DNA from: Rhynchosporium graminicola
Taxonomy: Eukaryota > Ascomycota > Leotiomycetes > Helotiales > Ploettnerulaceae
Direction of reading: 5' to 3'
DNA length: 64,000 bases
Assembly: GCA_900074885.1 (NCBI GenBank)
Contig: FJUW01000007.1
Span: 4,826 to 68,825, forward strand
The position numbers and the translations under genes were made by a program. Numbering within the stretch: position 1 is the first letter of the stretch; each line of letters begins with the position of its first letter. The notes beneath the pieces were generated by a model. It was not told the DNA's origin. It saw only the letters and a list, made by a program, of their open reading frames with translations, and ran no database searches. Below, piece after piece: positions 43,773-55,433 of this stretch.

Positions 43773-43850
43773 GTGCCTGATATAGGGTGAATTCTAATGT
43801 GCGGCTTTGCTTTAGTGCCTCATGACCTTTCAACCGATTCCATTTCTTTC
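43773..43850. repeat. diverged repeat pair 2, copy A
   Basis: It begins GTGCCTGATATAGGG and includes a GCGGC/GTGCCTCAT-like block and AACCGATTCC. A similar order of blocks recurs at 44477-44555. Identity is moderate; this is probably an old dispersed element. Confidence 0.35.
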
Positions 43851-43972
43851 GGAGTGGACAGCCATATCTTAAGGTTAGGGTTATTCCCGGATTAAGCAGA
43901 ACCGTTAAACTCTGGATCTTGGCTAGGATACACACCTGACTGGGATCATTATTCGAGCACAAGGCCACAAGG

Positions 43973-44036
43973 CACATATCCACATATCCATGCCCAGCAA
44001 CACCTGCAATGCAAGCATGCCGCTTTTGCTTGCATC
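43973..44036. repeat. diverged repeat pair 1, copy B
   Basis: It begins GGCCACAAGGCACATATCCA and includes GCATGCCGCTTTTGCT. It is the partner of 43491-43555 in the same orientation. Confidence 0.5.
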
Positions 44037-44476
44037 GGAATCGACGTAGAGAAATCAAACGAAAGGGGGTTTTCGGTGTTTCTAGCCTCCCCCTTGTATG
44101 CTCTTTGATAGATAAGATAACTCGTTGAGAAGCATCCAAATAGCTCGACGACTGATTGGAAGATTATTAACCTTACAGCCTTACAAGGGGTATGAGAAAC
44201 ACTGAAACCCCCCTCTTCGTATGTACTCAGAGGCAGGGATTGGTTCTAGTAATTCTAGGACCGCAAAACCACGTCCTCTACATAACTCGGAAAGAGAGCT
44301 TTTACCGGAATAATCGGATTTCCTTTGTCTTATTTACTGCAAATTCTTTTTATCAGTTGTAGGGTGGTAGACTCAGAAAGGAAAACACCTCTTTAGCTAC
44401 CCTACTAATACTCCGTATGTGTATACTCGCTTAATAATTGTCGAGATGAAGTAGCTTGAGCCCGAGCATCTCATAC

Positions 44477-44555
44477 GTGCCTGATGTATGGTTAATTTCA
44501 AGTATAGGTGTGCCTTGCGGCCTCATACGCGAGCAATCGGCTCCGGATAACTGGA
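44477..44555. repeat. diverged repeat pair 2, copy B
   Basis: It begins GTGCCTGATGTATGG and includes GCGGCCTCATACG and AATCGGCTCCGG, in the same order as 43773-43850. Confidence 0.35.
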
Positions 44556-45409
44556 AAGTCAAAAAAGAAGTCCTTGTTTGAGCCATCGTTTGATAGACTG
44601 AAGAAAAGGAAGGATATATCTGCGAACATACTTGGACAACACAATTGATGCCGTTGAAGTACAAAGGATGGAACATGGCATTCGAAAAGCCTTTTAGAAT
44701 TCCTTGCTTGGGAACCTGTAAAGTTGTCAAACGTTGATAGAAAGTGAATGAAAGTTGCGTGCAAAATATCAGATATATTTTGCAATCACCCAGGTGAAAA
44801 CCTCAGCCTTATCGGGAAAGGATCGTGACTAGGGATTGGTCCAAGTTCCATTTTAAGGCAACGATGAATGGTAAATACAATTCCCATACGGTCACCCGCT
44901 TTGTGTAATGTCACGATGTTACACAATACCAAGTTCCCATAGTCAAACAATGGTAGCAAATGTCTCAGCTCGGGTGCTCACCGATATACCCAACTAGCCT
45001 CAAAATCACGTGGACATGACATGGGAGGCAGGGACCTCGAACTGCAACTTCACGACCATCACGATAACTTCATCCTTGCTAATCCCGACACTTGCTATCG
45101 CGTTGCTTCGCGCAGGAAGCTGCTACGATCTTCGGAACGCATATTCTCGAGTCGATGGTTGGTCGGAAACACAATTGGAGTTGCGCTGAAGTCTGGGCGG
45201 TTGCGCTGAGATTTGGCGGGGAGCTTTGGCAACAATGTATGGCCCTTGATCCGGATCAAAGGTGAATGCGAAATTGCTACTAGTATTGTGAGAAGACACA
45301 ATACCTTGGACACACTTTGGATACAACTGAAGCATCTCCCCCCGCACAACTTTACTCTACGCGCCATTTGCGACACGACATCAACCATTCGAACTCCAGA
45401 GTCCTAGCT

Positions 45410-47773
45410 ATGGAGAACATCAAACCCATTTCCAGATCTGCCGCAGCTTTGAAAGCACTGGATTATGCAAATAAACAGATCGCGGATCTCAAATTGAACT
45501 TTCTACCACCTGTATGAGCTTTGCGCCCAAGTCCGAGAAGTGTACTAACAAATTTAGGAACCCCACATCGTCACAGTTCCAACCGACCATCCTTTTCGAG
45601 ATGTATCCTCTTACGAGTACCGGAACACTCCATTTGCGAGATACGAAGTCCGATATCTGCAACATATGACCATGATATCCGAGGGTCGACGTGGTGTAGC
45701 ACGAGCCGAGGGTGGTTGGCAAGCAAGAGTTGAGGGCGAGTCTCCAGCAAGTTTGGCTGCGCGAAGCAGTAACGCGACTCCTAGCCATGCCAAAGAAGCG
45801 AAAGTACCGTCCAAGAGGATCTCAATTGCGGATTACAAGAGTTTGAAGCTGACAGGTCCGAAACCATCTCCGCAGAAGGAGGACAAGCAGAACCGTACAT
45901 TGAATATGTCAAAGAATGAGAAGCCGAGGAATGAGAAGTGAGTACAATGGTGTTTGCGCTAGCTTTGTCTAACGAATTCAGGTCTACCCCGAACCACAAA
46001 ATCCCAAATTCGAATGGAAATCTCAAAAGCGCAAACCACACACCTCAATCTGCGAAAATGCCACAAGTTCGAGAACCCCCCAAGCACCAGCTACCTCCAA
46101 GACCTAAATCTCCACCACGAAAACCGTATGATCTGAAACCCTCGGAACAAAAGAAGCGACCTATAGAATCCGGAGACGGGAGGCAGCCGGAGAAGAGAAC
46201 AAAGACTGGTCACTTGAGAGAAGCTTCGCCGATGAAAGCAACACAAACTCCATCAAGGGACTCAGCAAAGGCAACAGCGAGATCTGTCAAAGTTACGCCT
46301 TTGCCCGATAGACTCTCTCCTCTTCCGGATGACTTATTCGATATGGCCGGATCGCCAGGCGAAGATACAATTATTGTTCGCGACAAGTCGTCAGCAAAAT
46401 CGTCTTCCATGGAATATTCGAGAGAAATAGGAAGTCTTTCGCCTTTGCGTGAACTTCCAGAGATGCTGCCCTTCGCACTTCATCCTTTACTAGACCAGGA
46501 ATTAGATCGATTGAGCAATAAGAAGAGAAAGAATGAGAGCGCAGATATGCAGGAACATGCTGAGAAAAGGACAGTGGGAGCGAGATTTGAGGAGGTACGG
46601 AAGCCGGATGTGCCCGGAGTTGCACGAAAGACAGTGTCGAAAGTTGGGCATCCACCCAAAAGACCGTCAGAATCAAACAAGAGGCCTCCGTCGACCAAGG
46701 AGACGATGGTTGTAAAGTTGAAATACAAGAAGCGTCGATCGAAGGATATACAGCGAATACTTGGAATACAAGCGAAACCAGGCAAGGAATTCTTGGCACT
46801 TGAAAGGCAACGGAAAGCTCGATTGGATCCCTCCTTCGACGATGATATCGAAGAAGAGGTGCCGCTGAGTGTCACAGCGAAGCCTACAGCAGCAAAGAAA
46901 CGTCCCAGCGATTCCGAGGTAGTTGGTCCACCTCCTAAGCGTTCGAAATTACCAGAAATTGACGCGGCCAAGGCGAAAACATCTTTGGAACCTCCATTCA
47001 AATCTCCTGCTCCTTCTTCGCAAAGTCAGAAGGGTCTTTTGGCTACCCCTAAGAAAGGGGATGCTATAAAAAGTGTGGCGATGAGAAAAGTTGATAGTGG
47101 CGACGGTAATGCTCGTACACCTCAAACAATGGTCACTAGTACGCCTGCATCAGCTGAGAAGCCTCGTGTCAATGGAGAGCGACCACCGATTGACGAACGA
47201 GCTCATAGAGAATGGTCGAAATTGAACGAAAATTCCCTAAAGCTCAAGCGGAGAATGGACGAGATTCTTCAGATTAAAGGCAGGGGCATAGAATCCGTTT
47301 CCGAAAGTCAACGGAGACTTGGTTTCGCAGTTGCTCTTGAATGTATCGCAATGTACATGACGTCTTTTGCCGCTAAGGACCGATCGCAAAAGTCACGCAG
47401 TGCTCAGTCATGGGAAGACGCTATCAAACTCTGGGGCTGGCTTGATGGTTTGGTGAAGAAGATGCCCGTTTACCATGCTTTGAGTGTACAACTTGGTGCT
47501 ATCATAAGGGAGGAGTTGGGACGATGTTATTTAGAAATTTTGCTTGGTGGAAATCGAGAGCCTGCTTTCATAGGGAAAATGGGAGAGAACGAAAGACAGA
47601 GGGATCATTGCTGGAAAGAGGCACATCGAGTACAGTCCGATTTGAAGGATCTTCATGTGGTGGACATCCTAGGACCGTGGACGACAACGACTGATGCAGC
47701 AGCTCATGTCAAGTCAGTACTTGAACTTTATGCGAAGAGGGAGAAGACGGCGTGGAAACCTTTCGTCCCTTAA
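45410..47773 (+). CDS. large basic, disordered, probably nuclear protein of unknown function
   Basis: Three exons (45410-45511, 45558-45937, 45982-47773) with 46- and 44-nt introns give 757 residues. Residues 1-90 form a conserved-looking start (ISRSAAALKALDYANKQIAD, then YRNTPFARYEVRYLQHMTMI). A long Lys/Pro/Ser-rich disordered stretch has many basic clusters that could be nuclear localisation signals (for example KKRPIESGDGRQPEKRTK). A short motif, VVKLKYKKRRSKDIQRIL, stands in the middle. The last 200 residues look folded and helical (EWSKLNENSLKLKRRMDEIL, ALECIAMYMTSFAA, WEDAIKLWGWLDGL). The architecture suggests a chromatin or nuclear factor, but I cannot name a family. Confidence 0.8.
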
Positions 47774-48153
47774 AGATGTATGAAGATCGGATACTTTAGC
47801 GTTTGGTTTTACTGGAGTTTGGATGGGCTTATACGAAGGATTGAGGAATACGGGAGTCGATAAGGGATGGACGATACCCAGCTCTGTTTTATGAGCATGA
47901 AGCACGCGGTTTCTTTTTATAGTATACGTAGTCTTGCAGAATCACAGAGCGCGAGTGTATAACAGTGAGATGGAAGAAACCATGTCGTTCAAAGCCCAGT
48001 GACTCACAATCTACTCAATCTCTTAGGTCCTCTGTGTGTACTCTTCGCGCCCAATTCGCAGCGTGAATGCCCCAGGCCAACGCCAAGTCTTCAGTTTGTT
48101 GGATGAGAATTCCACCGCAAGCTCCCAGTCTCACCAACCAACATCATATCGAA
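47774..48153. other. intergenic region
   Basis: A short spacer with the 3' end of the upstream gene and the promoter/5' UTR of the mitochondrial protein gene. An in-frame upstream ATG at 48067 would extend the latter by 29 residues. Confidence 0.4.
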
Positions 48154-49770
48154 ATGCCCCCTCGAACCCCAATTAGACGAATAGCCCTCCTCCGCCCTTT
48201 GCGACCTCCCAACTCCCCTCGATTGTTCACTCAAAACACACTTTGCTGTCGTTCACGCCCGCAGCTCCCCTTCCTCTCTTCTCCAACCCGCAAACCAACA
48301 GCTCGATTCCTCACCACAGAACGCAAGACATGGATCAAAGATGAAATATGGAAAGCCGGCAAATACACGATAGTGCTCTGGACTGGAGGAGTGCTGGTGC
48401 TTATGATGGCGTTTGGACTACAGCAGGAATATCTAAATCATAAATTCCCTAGTCCAGACGAGTGGAGCTGGGTTACAAGGAAGGATTGGAGGAGCGTGAG
48501 ATGGGCTGAGGATCACGAGGAGGATGGAGTGAGTTTGGTAGATTGGGCGAGGACAGGAGAGGGGTATCGACAACTTTTAAGGAGGTTGGAGGATCCAAAT
48601 ATCGACGGAGGGGGTCTCTTAGACCTGGATGATGGTGCGATTCTCGTGGCGGGAATTGGGAAGACGGGCTACGACATCTCGAATAAATCCGAGCCGTGGA
48701 GACGAGGGTATTATGAGCTTCTGATGGGCGCTGCGAGGTGTGCTGAGCATTTAGACGGGTATGTTAGGGATAAAACGAGGAATATTGCGTTCCCTGCGAA
48801 TGTCGTTCTTGGGCCTTCGAATCCGAATCCGAGACCTGTACCACCTGGATCTAAAAGCGCGCCGAGAGAAGAAGATTGTGAACCTGGTTTCGAGCCACCG
48901 GAAGTGTATTACATGCGTATTCTCACGACGCAGGGGTTTACAGAGAGGCAGAGGATCGATGCTGCATTGGCTTATGCGGTCTGGCTGGACTATAAGAATA
49001 CGCCGGAGAGTGCTTTGGAGATGCATAAATGGGCATTAGATACTGCCATTTCGAAGACCACGAGGCCGGAGATCGATCCGAACACTGGAGTGATTACGAC
49101 GGATGGATTGCCTAGCGCGAATATCCTTAGGGTTGCGACGGCACTTGGTGTACATCATGCGATCAATTCGAATCTTACGCTGGCTCTGCCGATATTCCTT
49201 TCTGTTCTCCGTGCGAGAAGAGCTTTGCCGGATGTTCCAACGACGATGCGAATGACTCTTACGCCTGATGTGGAAGAGACCAGTCTCCTCCAGAAAACTA
49301 GAAATACTATTCTTTCTATAATCAAACCTCCACAATTCCCTCCCCCGCCTGAAGATGGGACGTTGGCGCCACTGAAGACTTCGAAAGAGAAATGTGAAGA
49401 GGCTGGGATCATGACGTACATCGGTGAGATCCTATACGCCTCCAAAGTCAGCAAGACGAATAGAGAGGATGGATTAGCATGGACTCGCGAAGCCGTTGAT
49501 CTTGCTGAAGAAGAGCTGCACAAGAAGGGTATTGACAAAGATGGCAAGAAGAAATGTAAGCAGTGTCTCGAAGTCGGGCTAGGAAACTGGATGGCGATGG
49601 TTGGGAAGATGGCGAAGGATGAGAAAGATGCTAAAGCGAATGTTCAAAGTGGTGGATGGCTTGGTTTTGGTGGGGAGAAGAGGGAGACGATTGGGAGGTG
49701 GGAGAGTGAGGAACAGGTTGTTATTGAGAGGATGAGGAGAGCTAAGGATCTTCTGGATCCGAAGGCCTGA
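48154..49770 (+). CDS. mitochondrial inner-membrane protein, possibly Mgr3-like TPR protein
   Basis: A single exon. I prefer the ATG at 48154 (538 residues) over 48067, because the protein then opens with a typical matrix-targeting peptide (MPPRTPIRRIALLRPLRPPN..). One membrane helix follows (TIVLWTGGVLVLMMAFGLQ, about residues 71-90), then a soluble helical part with TPR-like pairs (YYELLMGAARCAEHLDGYV; AALAYAVWLDYKNTPESALEMHKWAL; ANILRVATALGVHHAINSNL; WTREAVDLAEEELHK) and a conserved CKQCLEVGLGNW motif near the end. Topology and size resemble yeast Mgr3, an adaptor of the i-AAA protease. The link to Mgr3 is by architecture only. Confidence 0.8.
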   Translation: MPPRTPIRRIALLRPLRPPNSPRLFTQNTLCCRSRPQLPFLSSPTRKPTARFLTTERKTWIKDEIWKAGKYTIVLWTGGVLVLMMAFGLQQEYLNHKFPSPDEWSWVTRKDWRSVRWAEDHEEDGVSLVDWARTGEGYRQLLRRLEDPNIDGGGLLDLDDGAILVAGIGKTGYDISNKSEPWRRGYYELLMGAARCAEHLDGYVRDKTRNIAFPANVVLGPSNPNPRPVPPGSKSAPREEDCEPGFEPPEVYYMRILTTQGFTERQRIDAALAYAVWLDYKNTPESALEMHKWALDTAISKTTRPEIDPNTGVITTDGLPSANILRVATALGVHHAINSNLTLALPIFLSVLRARRALPDVPTTMRMTLTPDVEETSLLQKTRNTILSIIKPPQFPPPPEDGTLAPLKTSKEKCEEAGIMTYIGEILYASKVSKTNREDGLAWTREAVDLAEEELHKKGIDKDGKKKCKQCLEVGLGNWMAMVGKMAKDEKDAKANVQSGGWLGFGGEKRETIGRWESEEQVVIERMRRAKDLLDPKA

Positions 49771-51186
49771 GTGTAGAGTTGCTTGCATGATAGATAATAC
49801 CCCAATGTTTTCGATGCGTTCATGTCATTTTTGCAGTATCTCTAATTTGCATTCTTGATTGAGGAGGCTTTGTCATCGAAATCCAGGCCCATTTTACCCT
49901 TTAGCAGTCTTTGCATTCGCCCTCTGTTTTGAACACTCTCGCGGACGAACCTACCCAAGCTCTCCCAGAAATGGGTTGTCTACGCACAGGGCATTCTGAT
50001 CAGAGCATTTTCTCCCAATCTGGACTCTGGAACGCCTTCGACCATCAATTTTCCCACTAGTACAAAGTACTATACCGAGGATGCAGAGAACCACTTTCTT
50101 CGAATCTAATACACCAGATTAGATTAGGTTTTCTACTGGGACTAATATTTTTTTTGGATAAATTTCGGTTGGGGACAAGACGGTGCGTATCTAATGAGCA
50201 GTGGACCAGAGCTAGTGGTGTTCTAGGCCGGTTTGAGGCGGCGGTTGGAATACAAGAAAGGGATTGATGATATAGGGCACGAGAATTTTGAAAGAAAAGG
50301 AGGCATATTCCAGATAACCTGTACCACGGTTGAGAATATGTCTTGGTTGAAGGCTTTCCCTCTGATTGGGAATAGATATACAGCAAACCGAAAAGATGTA
50401 GTCGTAAAATCCACCACTGGCACCTGGTCAAGCCTGATAAATCATTAAGGGTCCCTTTCACCCCAGCTTTGATTTCTGGATAATAGATAGTCTCTGTCTT
50501 ACGGCAAAAACATAGCTCATCTGTCTAGATTTAGACTCGCAGGGTTGAAATCTGGTACACTTGTATCGCGCTAGTTGGTATTGACATTACACTAGGCATT
50601 AAGCGAGGAACCGCTAGAAAATTATTATTTATATTATCACCTTAACGAATCTGTGGTACCACACATTTGCTTCATCGCTCGTATCTATTATACACATTAT
50701 CAAGTGTTCTGAGAAAAGCGGCAAGTCCTTTAGGTGCAGTTAGTGCCTCTGTTCTTGCTCGCTTTCATCTTTCCAAATAGAAGGATTTGTAGCCTCCTTC
50801 AGCAGTGACTTCGCGGCCAAATTCTCAAAATTAATGGAGCCTCGGCATCGGCAATACGATCATTTAGCGATAGTTATGTCTAATTTTCTTTCCCCTTTGA
50901 GTCACAGGGAGTGGCCAACTCGAGTTTCTTGTATCAATATGGGCGAGGGCGGGTCCCTTGGCCACCAGCTAAGCCTTTTCCACTCCGAAGCTCGACACTA
51001 GCAGTTCCAACATTATATTTTTCTGGTACTGAGCCGAACTAACAGAGTAACCCGACGCACAAAATCTCAAGTCCTCCTAGCCATTGGTCCTAGACCACAC
51101 TTCACATTAAGCCAAGTTATAAATTTCTCTTCCTCGCACACCTTTCCTCTAAAAACCTTTTGCCATCTTCACATACATCCAGAAAC
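49771..51186. other. intergenic region
   Basis: No supported gene is present. Frames at 50057-50461 (minus) and 50233-50448 (plus) overlap each other and lack motifs. The last 100 bases are the likely 5' UTR of the surface protein gene. Confidence 0.4.
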
Positions 51187-53076
51187 ATGGCCAATTCATT
51201 CAATATGAATTCTCGCACACTTATCCTCGCCGCCTTCCTCACAGTAGGAAGTGCAGTTCGAGTCCCAGTCCTTAGAGCCTCTCTGGCTATAGCAGGAGAT
51301 ACATGCGGTGCCGTTGGTGTCATCACCGACTTCGATAAGTTCATTGAAGACCGCTTCGATAATCAGTACACCACTGTCAGCTCCTGTGCTTTGGCATGTG
51401 CTGGGGTTTCTGGTTGCCATTCTTTCGTTGTTCGGATTGCAGGTTCAAGAGCGCCATTCTGTGAACTTCATGCGGGAAGCCAGAAGCAAGCTGGTTTCGT
51501 GGAGGGGAATAATGGTACTCGTACGGCGAGTATGTATCAAGGTTTCGACATGGCTTGCTTTGAATTCATCGAAGTTGGCTCTGCCATTCCTAGCTCCGAT
51601 GTCAATCCAACTGCGTCTTCATCGCTAAGCGTCAAATCCTCTTCGTGGGCTACTGAAAGCTCCTCTGGGTTCGAGACTACCAGTTTTCGGGACCCATGGA
51701 ATGCTAGCGAATCAAGCTCCTCTCAAAGCTCATCGTCTTTCTCGGACCTAAGACCTATTTCCGTAACCTCGTCGCCATTCCCGACATTGAACCCCGGTCG
51801 GGCTACCTCTAGTCCATCCTCATCTGCCGTATCTGGTCCAGCTGCCCCAATCTTTTTCGAGTTACCTCCCCCAAGGCACAGAAGCTCGACATTCAACCAT
51901 AGCCCAGCACTTGAGAACGGCTCTTCGACTTCGCTTGGAAATAGCTCGACGCCTAAGAATAACTCGACTTTCGGAAATAGCTCTACTGGAGCCAATACCT
52001 CGGGTCACAAGATATCATTAGATCCACTGCACAATAACGAGTCGACTTATAACGACGAAAGTCAGGTGAAAAATCCCGAGTTAAACAATACCCAGCTTGG
52101 CAACCTTGGGAACAATTCGACGTCTGTGAATTTCTCGACACTAAAGACCGGTTCTGATGAAGCCCGTTCTTCGGGCCACAAAGTCTCGTTGGGTCCATTG
52201 CGCAACAAGATGTGGAATTGGAAGGATAACAGTCAGGTCAAGAACCCTGAGTTGAACACTACCCAAGCTGGCGACGTCAATTCCCCGATCTCAGACAACG
52301 ATATGGGATCTGTATCAGAAACGTCGGTTCTCAATTCCACTTTAAGCCCGTCCTCGGACCCAAAGTCCGTCACAGAGCACATCTTATCCACAATTACAAC
52401 ACATACCACGACAACCTCAACCATATCCAACAGATCCACCATCACATCCACCCTCTCATTTTCCAAAACCATTCTTAATCAACCTGCAAGAACCTCCATG
52501 CCATCAGGCTACATCTTACAGCCAATCTACGAGATCTTCGAGATCCACGTCACCAACCTCGATCAATGTCCTCCTCAAAGCATAGACTGCAAGATCGGCG
52601 ACGCGATTGAACATCATATTGAGGTTGGAGAGGTTGCTTGTCTGAGTGACGTCCAGGGAGATGGCGGGAGAGTGTGTTATGAAATTGGTTCTTCGACTCC
52701 GGAATTACACGGCATTGCTATTCCTATAGAACTCGAAAGTGGCGCTGGTCCCGTAGAACTGGAAAGTATTGCTGTTCCTATAGAGCTGAATTCTGTGACG
52801 GTCCCGCTTTCCACACCTAGCCCCTCCAGGGAAGGAGAAAGGGAAGGAGAAGGAGGAGTTCACACCATCGAACGAAGAATTGATGACCTAAGACCTCGTC
52901 TAACGATGAGTGACAGTGCGTCGCCACTGGAAGCGAGGAGATTTGGTGCGATTTATCGGTCGACAGGATTTCGAGGATCGAGTAAGAGCTCTGACGGTGT
53001 GTCTAGTCAGCAGACCATGCGGACATGGAAATTATTAGGGTTGATCGTTGTGGTTGGTACATTTTTGTGGTTGTGA
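51187..53076 (+). CDS. Ser/Thr-rich secreted surface protein, predicted GPI anchor, PAN-like N-terminus
   Basis: One exon of 629 residues from the ATG at 51187 (AAAC before it); an ATG six codons later would also give a signal peptide (RTLILAAFLTVGSAV). Residues about 30-125 have a PAN/apple-like Cys pattern (DTCGAVG, SSCALACAGVSGCHSF, FCELHAG, MACFEF). About 300 residues of Ser/Thr/Asn-rich sequence with many N-x-S/T sites follow, including two 57-residue direct repeats (period 171 nt, from SGHK at 52000 and 52171) and a Thr run (TITTHTTTTSTIS). A Cys-containing block (CPPQSIDCKIGD..) precedes short repeats of PIELES/PVELES type. The end is a hydrophobic tail (WKLLGLIVVVGTFLWL) after a Ser-rich stretch, typical of a GPI signal. 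A cell-wall or adhesion role is inferred. Confidence 0.82.
   Translation: MANSFNMNSRTLILAAFLTVGSAVRVPVLRASLAIAGDTCGAVGVITDFDKFIEDRFDNQYTTVSSCALACAGVSGCHSFVVRIAGSRAPFCELHAGSQKQAGFVEGNNGTRTASMYQGFDMACFEFIEVGSAIPSSDVNPTASSSLSVKSSSWATESSSGFETTSFRDPWNASESSSSQSSSSFSDLRPISVTSSPFPTLNPGRATSSPSSSAVSGPAAPIFFELPPPRHRSSTFNHSPALENGSSTSLGNSSTPKNNSTFGNSSTGANTSGHKISLDPLHNNESTYNDESQVKNPELNNTQLGNLGNNSTSVNFSTLKTGSDEARSSGHKVSLGPLRNKMWNWKDNSQVKNPELNTTQAGDVNSPISDNDMGSVSETSVLNSTLSPSSDPKSVTEHILSTITTHTTTTSTISNRSTITSTLSFSKTILNQPARTSMPSGYILQPIYEIFEIHVTNLDQCPPQSIDCKIGDAIEHHIEVGEVACLSDVQGDGGRVCYEIGSSTPELHGIAIPIELESGAGPVELESIAVPIELNSVTVPLSTPSPSREGEREGEGGVHTIERRIDDLRPRLTMSDSASPLEARRFGAIYRSTGFRGSSKSSDGVSSQQTMRTWKLLGLIVVVGTFLWL
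51950..52290 (+). repeat. two-copy 171-nt in-frame repeat inside the surface protein gene
   Basis: Copy 1 and copy 2 both contain SGHK(I/V)SL, then a variable part, then QVKNPELN. The first SGHK codons start at 52000 and the second at 52171. The spacing is a multiple of three, so copy-number change would keep the frame. Confidence 0.75.
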
Positions 53077-53772
53077 TTCTCTTGATTTCGATTTCTATTG
53101 CTGCCATTCTCTTGCTTAGTCGGAGATATATATTTTCGGAGTTATTATCTTTCTCTGGAATGGATCGGAAAGGGATTCGGGCTTGGCCCTGGGATTTGGT
53201 GTTTGGTGCTGGCTGGGAGATAAAATGGATGTTTTATAGCTGAAGCTTTATGCTCGTCAGTACTGGTTTGGACTTGAAATAATTTGGGAAAGGATTTGGC
53301 GTTTTGGTGTTTTGGAATAAAGTTCGCCCGAACATAGGACAGAGGTATAAAATAGGTTGTATTCATACTGTGTTATACCAACAAAAGCTTCTCATCTCAT
53401 TCGATTTCTCGTGAATTACTACAAGATCAAGGACTGAATGGCATCGATATAACACAATAATCCTTAATGTCAACATTGGATCTCGCTAAAATATATACGA
53501 TTTTACGCTGTGATCTGAAGGAAAATTCGCGAAATAGCATTCAGGAGGCACTAGCCCTGCAGATAAATATTTCATATAATTCAAACTTCTTCGAAATTCA
53601 TGATCAACAGGCCCGGACTCGCAAGTCCCCTGACAAAACACCGTCCCGATCTAGCCAACCCATATGGACATCCCAGCCCTTCCAAGACCCAGTCCAGCCG
53701 TCCAATGCCTAACGCCATGCGAGACAAATTCCAAATCCATTATACGTCCCCAAAACAAACCACCCATCATCA
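53077..53772. other. intergenic region between convergent genes
   Basis: It lies between the plus-strand surface protein and minus-strand Sgf73. Frames at 53145-53366 and 53467-53712 have no supporting motif. Confidence 0.4.
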
Positions 53773-55433
53773 TCAAACTCCAGGGATTAGCCGATTTGTG
53801 ATATTCCCAGAACCCTTCCTTTGCGGCGGCAACTGCATATTAAAGCCACTCGCCCTCTTCGCGGCCACAGCCGCCATCCCATCATTCAACCCACCCAAAT
53901 TCTTATTATCTATCCCTTCTCCTCCCCCCTCTCCACCTGCCCCATCCGCCCCCTCGCCAAGATACATCTGATCCGGCCTCAACTTCTGCGCCCCCAGCCC
54001 CACCACTTTGAAGATGTTGATGGTTCCCCCGTTTGTGGCGTGCATCATTTGCTCGCGTAGTCGTTCTTTTTGATATTGCCGCTCAATGGAGATGGAGATG
54101 ATAGGCTGCACGACGGGCTGCGGATTCCAGTTCAAGAGACCGTATTGTACGGCGGCGAGTTCTTCGTCGGAATCTACGGGACCGTGGCCTTCATCTTCGT
54201 CTTCTAGGGGGGCGTTGGCGTCTATGGCTGCTTCTGTATACCCATTGCATTAGCAGTAATCAAACAGACATCTAAAGAGGAGGCATCTGAGGGGTTCTTT
54301 GAGGGAGGAGTTTAGGGGATAGCTTACTCTGCTGTTTCGCTTGATTCTTCTTCTGATAAGCCGCCAACAACATATCGTATGGTAAGGATCGGCCTGGTAC
54401 AGCACGCTTTGCGCCCATTGAGTGGCTTTTGCAAGTGAGTGATCGAGCACAGGGAACGCCATCCTTGATAACTCCACATTGTTTCTCAACGTCGACGGGA
54501 CCTAGGGGATGTTAGTACTGCTCATGCATGGATTAACAAATAGGCGAGAATTGAAACCAGTGCGCGGCTGAAATTCCGCGAGCGAAAGCTCAAAGAATAT
54601 CGCAAGCATGAAGAATAAGGATAAATGAAGTTTCGAGAGGAAGTCATACCTCTCGCTTTGGGCGCCTTCGGTTTAGGCTCCTCCTTCTTCTTCTTCATCT
54701 TCGGACCTTTCTCAGCCTCCCCGTCCGCCTTCCTCTTTTTCCCCTTTTTCTCTCCATCCTCCACCTTCTTGCCCGCTGATTTCTTTACACTCTTCGTTCC
54801 CCCCTTCTCTCCATCTTCCTCACTCTCCTCTCCATCCACCATCTTACTATCGCCCTCCTCATCCCTCTCCTCCTCCAAGGCCTTCTTCTTTCTCTCCTTC
54901 TCCCTCAACTCTTTCTGCTCTTTCTTCCTCTGCGCTTTCTGTCTCTTCGTCTCTAAACACTGCGTCAAATGCGACGGCATCTTATCTTTCATGATCGACT
55001 TCTTGCAGTGTTTACACTGTAACAAACTTGTGCCATCTTCCAGCGGTCTGCCAGTAGGAAATGTGTCTCTCGCCGCATCATCGAGGGGGTTGACTATAGG
55101 GCCTGGGGATACGGGTAAGGAGTTTGAGTTGGATGTGGAGGAGTTGGTAGTAATGACGACGTATGGGCGCATCGACGGGTCTGGGGGTCCGGAGCTGCCA
55201 TCTGTTATTGAGCCGTCGCGCCAGTTTCCTGGTTTGTTGTGTTTTGGTGGAGGCTTCTTCAGCTTGATCGTGCCGCTTGTTTTGTCTTTGCCTTCTTTCT
55301 TGGGCGCGACTTTGATCGTGGTGTCGTCGTCACTGGCGTTTGCTGGAAGCTGTCAGCATGCTAACACTAAAGAGGTATCTCTGTGATCGCATAGACGAGG
55401 CGACTTACCTTTACTGTTTGATCCTGCCGCCAT
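53773..55433 (-). CDS. sgf73: SAGA complex subunit Sgf73 (ataxin-7 homologue)
   Basis: Four exons on the reverse strand (55433-55409, 55342-54650, 54501-54328, 54233-53773) give 450 residues; the second intron has a perfect TACTAAC branch site. The N-terminal zinc finger C-x2-C-x11-H-x3-C is at residues 118-137 ([20 protein letters not shown]). A long Lys/Glu-rich linker follows. The SCA7 domain (about 240-290) has Cys248, Cys257, Cys263 and His266 ([27 protein letters not shown] is the hallmark). The C-terminus ([10 protein letters not shown]..) matches ascomycete Sgf73. In yeast Sgf73 anchors the Ubp8 deubiquitinase module to SAGA, acting on H2B ubiquitin. The gene is divergent from the RED-like gene. 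Confidence 0.95.

Larger units (their letters stand above)
42360..45409. other. 3-kb intergenic region with diverged repeats
   Basis: No supported gene is present. Two pairs of diverged repeats are listed separately. Other structure: TAGTAGGCGAG is repeated at 42842-42852 and 42871-42881, and TTGTGTAA (44901-44908) pairs with TTACACAA (44919-44926). The last few hundred bases serve as promoter for the gene at 45410. Confidence 0.5.

Noticed and set aside
46480..47001. 173-codon antisense frame in the 45410-47773 gene
   Set aside because: Mirror of a real exon; no independent support.
54625..55386. 253-codon plus-strand frame opposite sgf73
   Set aside because: It is the complement of the Lys/Glu-rich Sgf73 linker, read as Phe/Ser/Leu-rich sequence.
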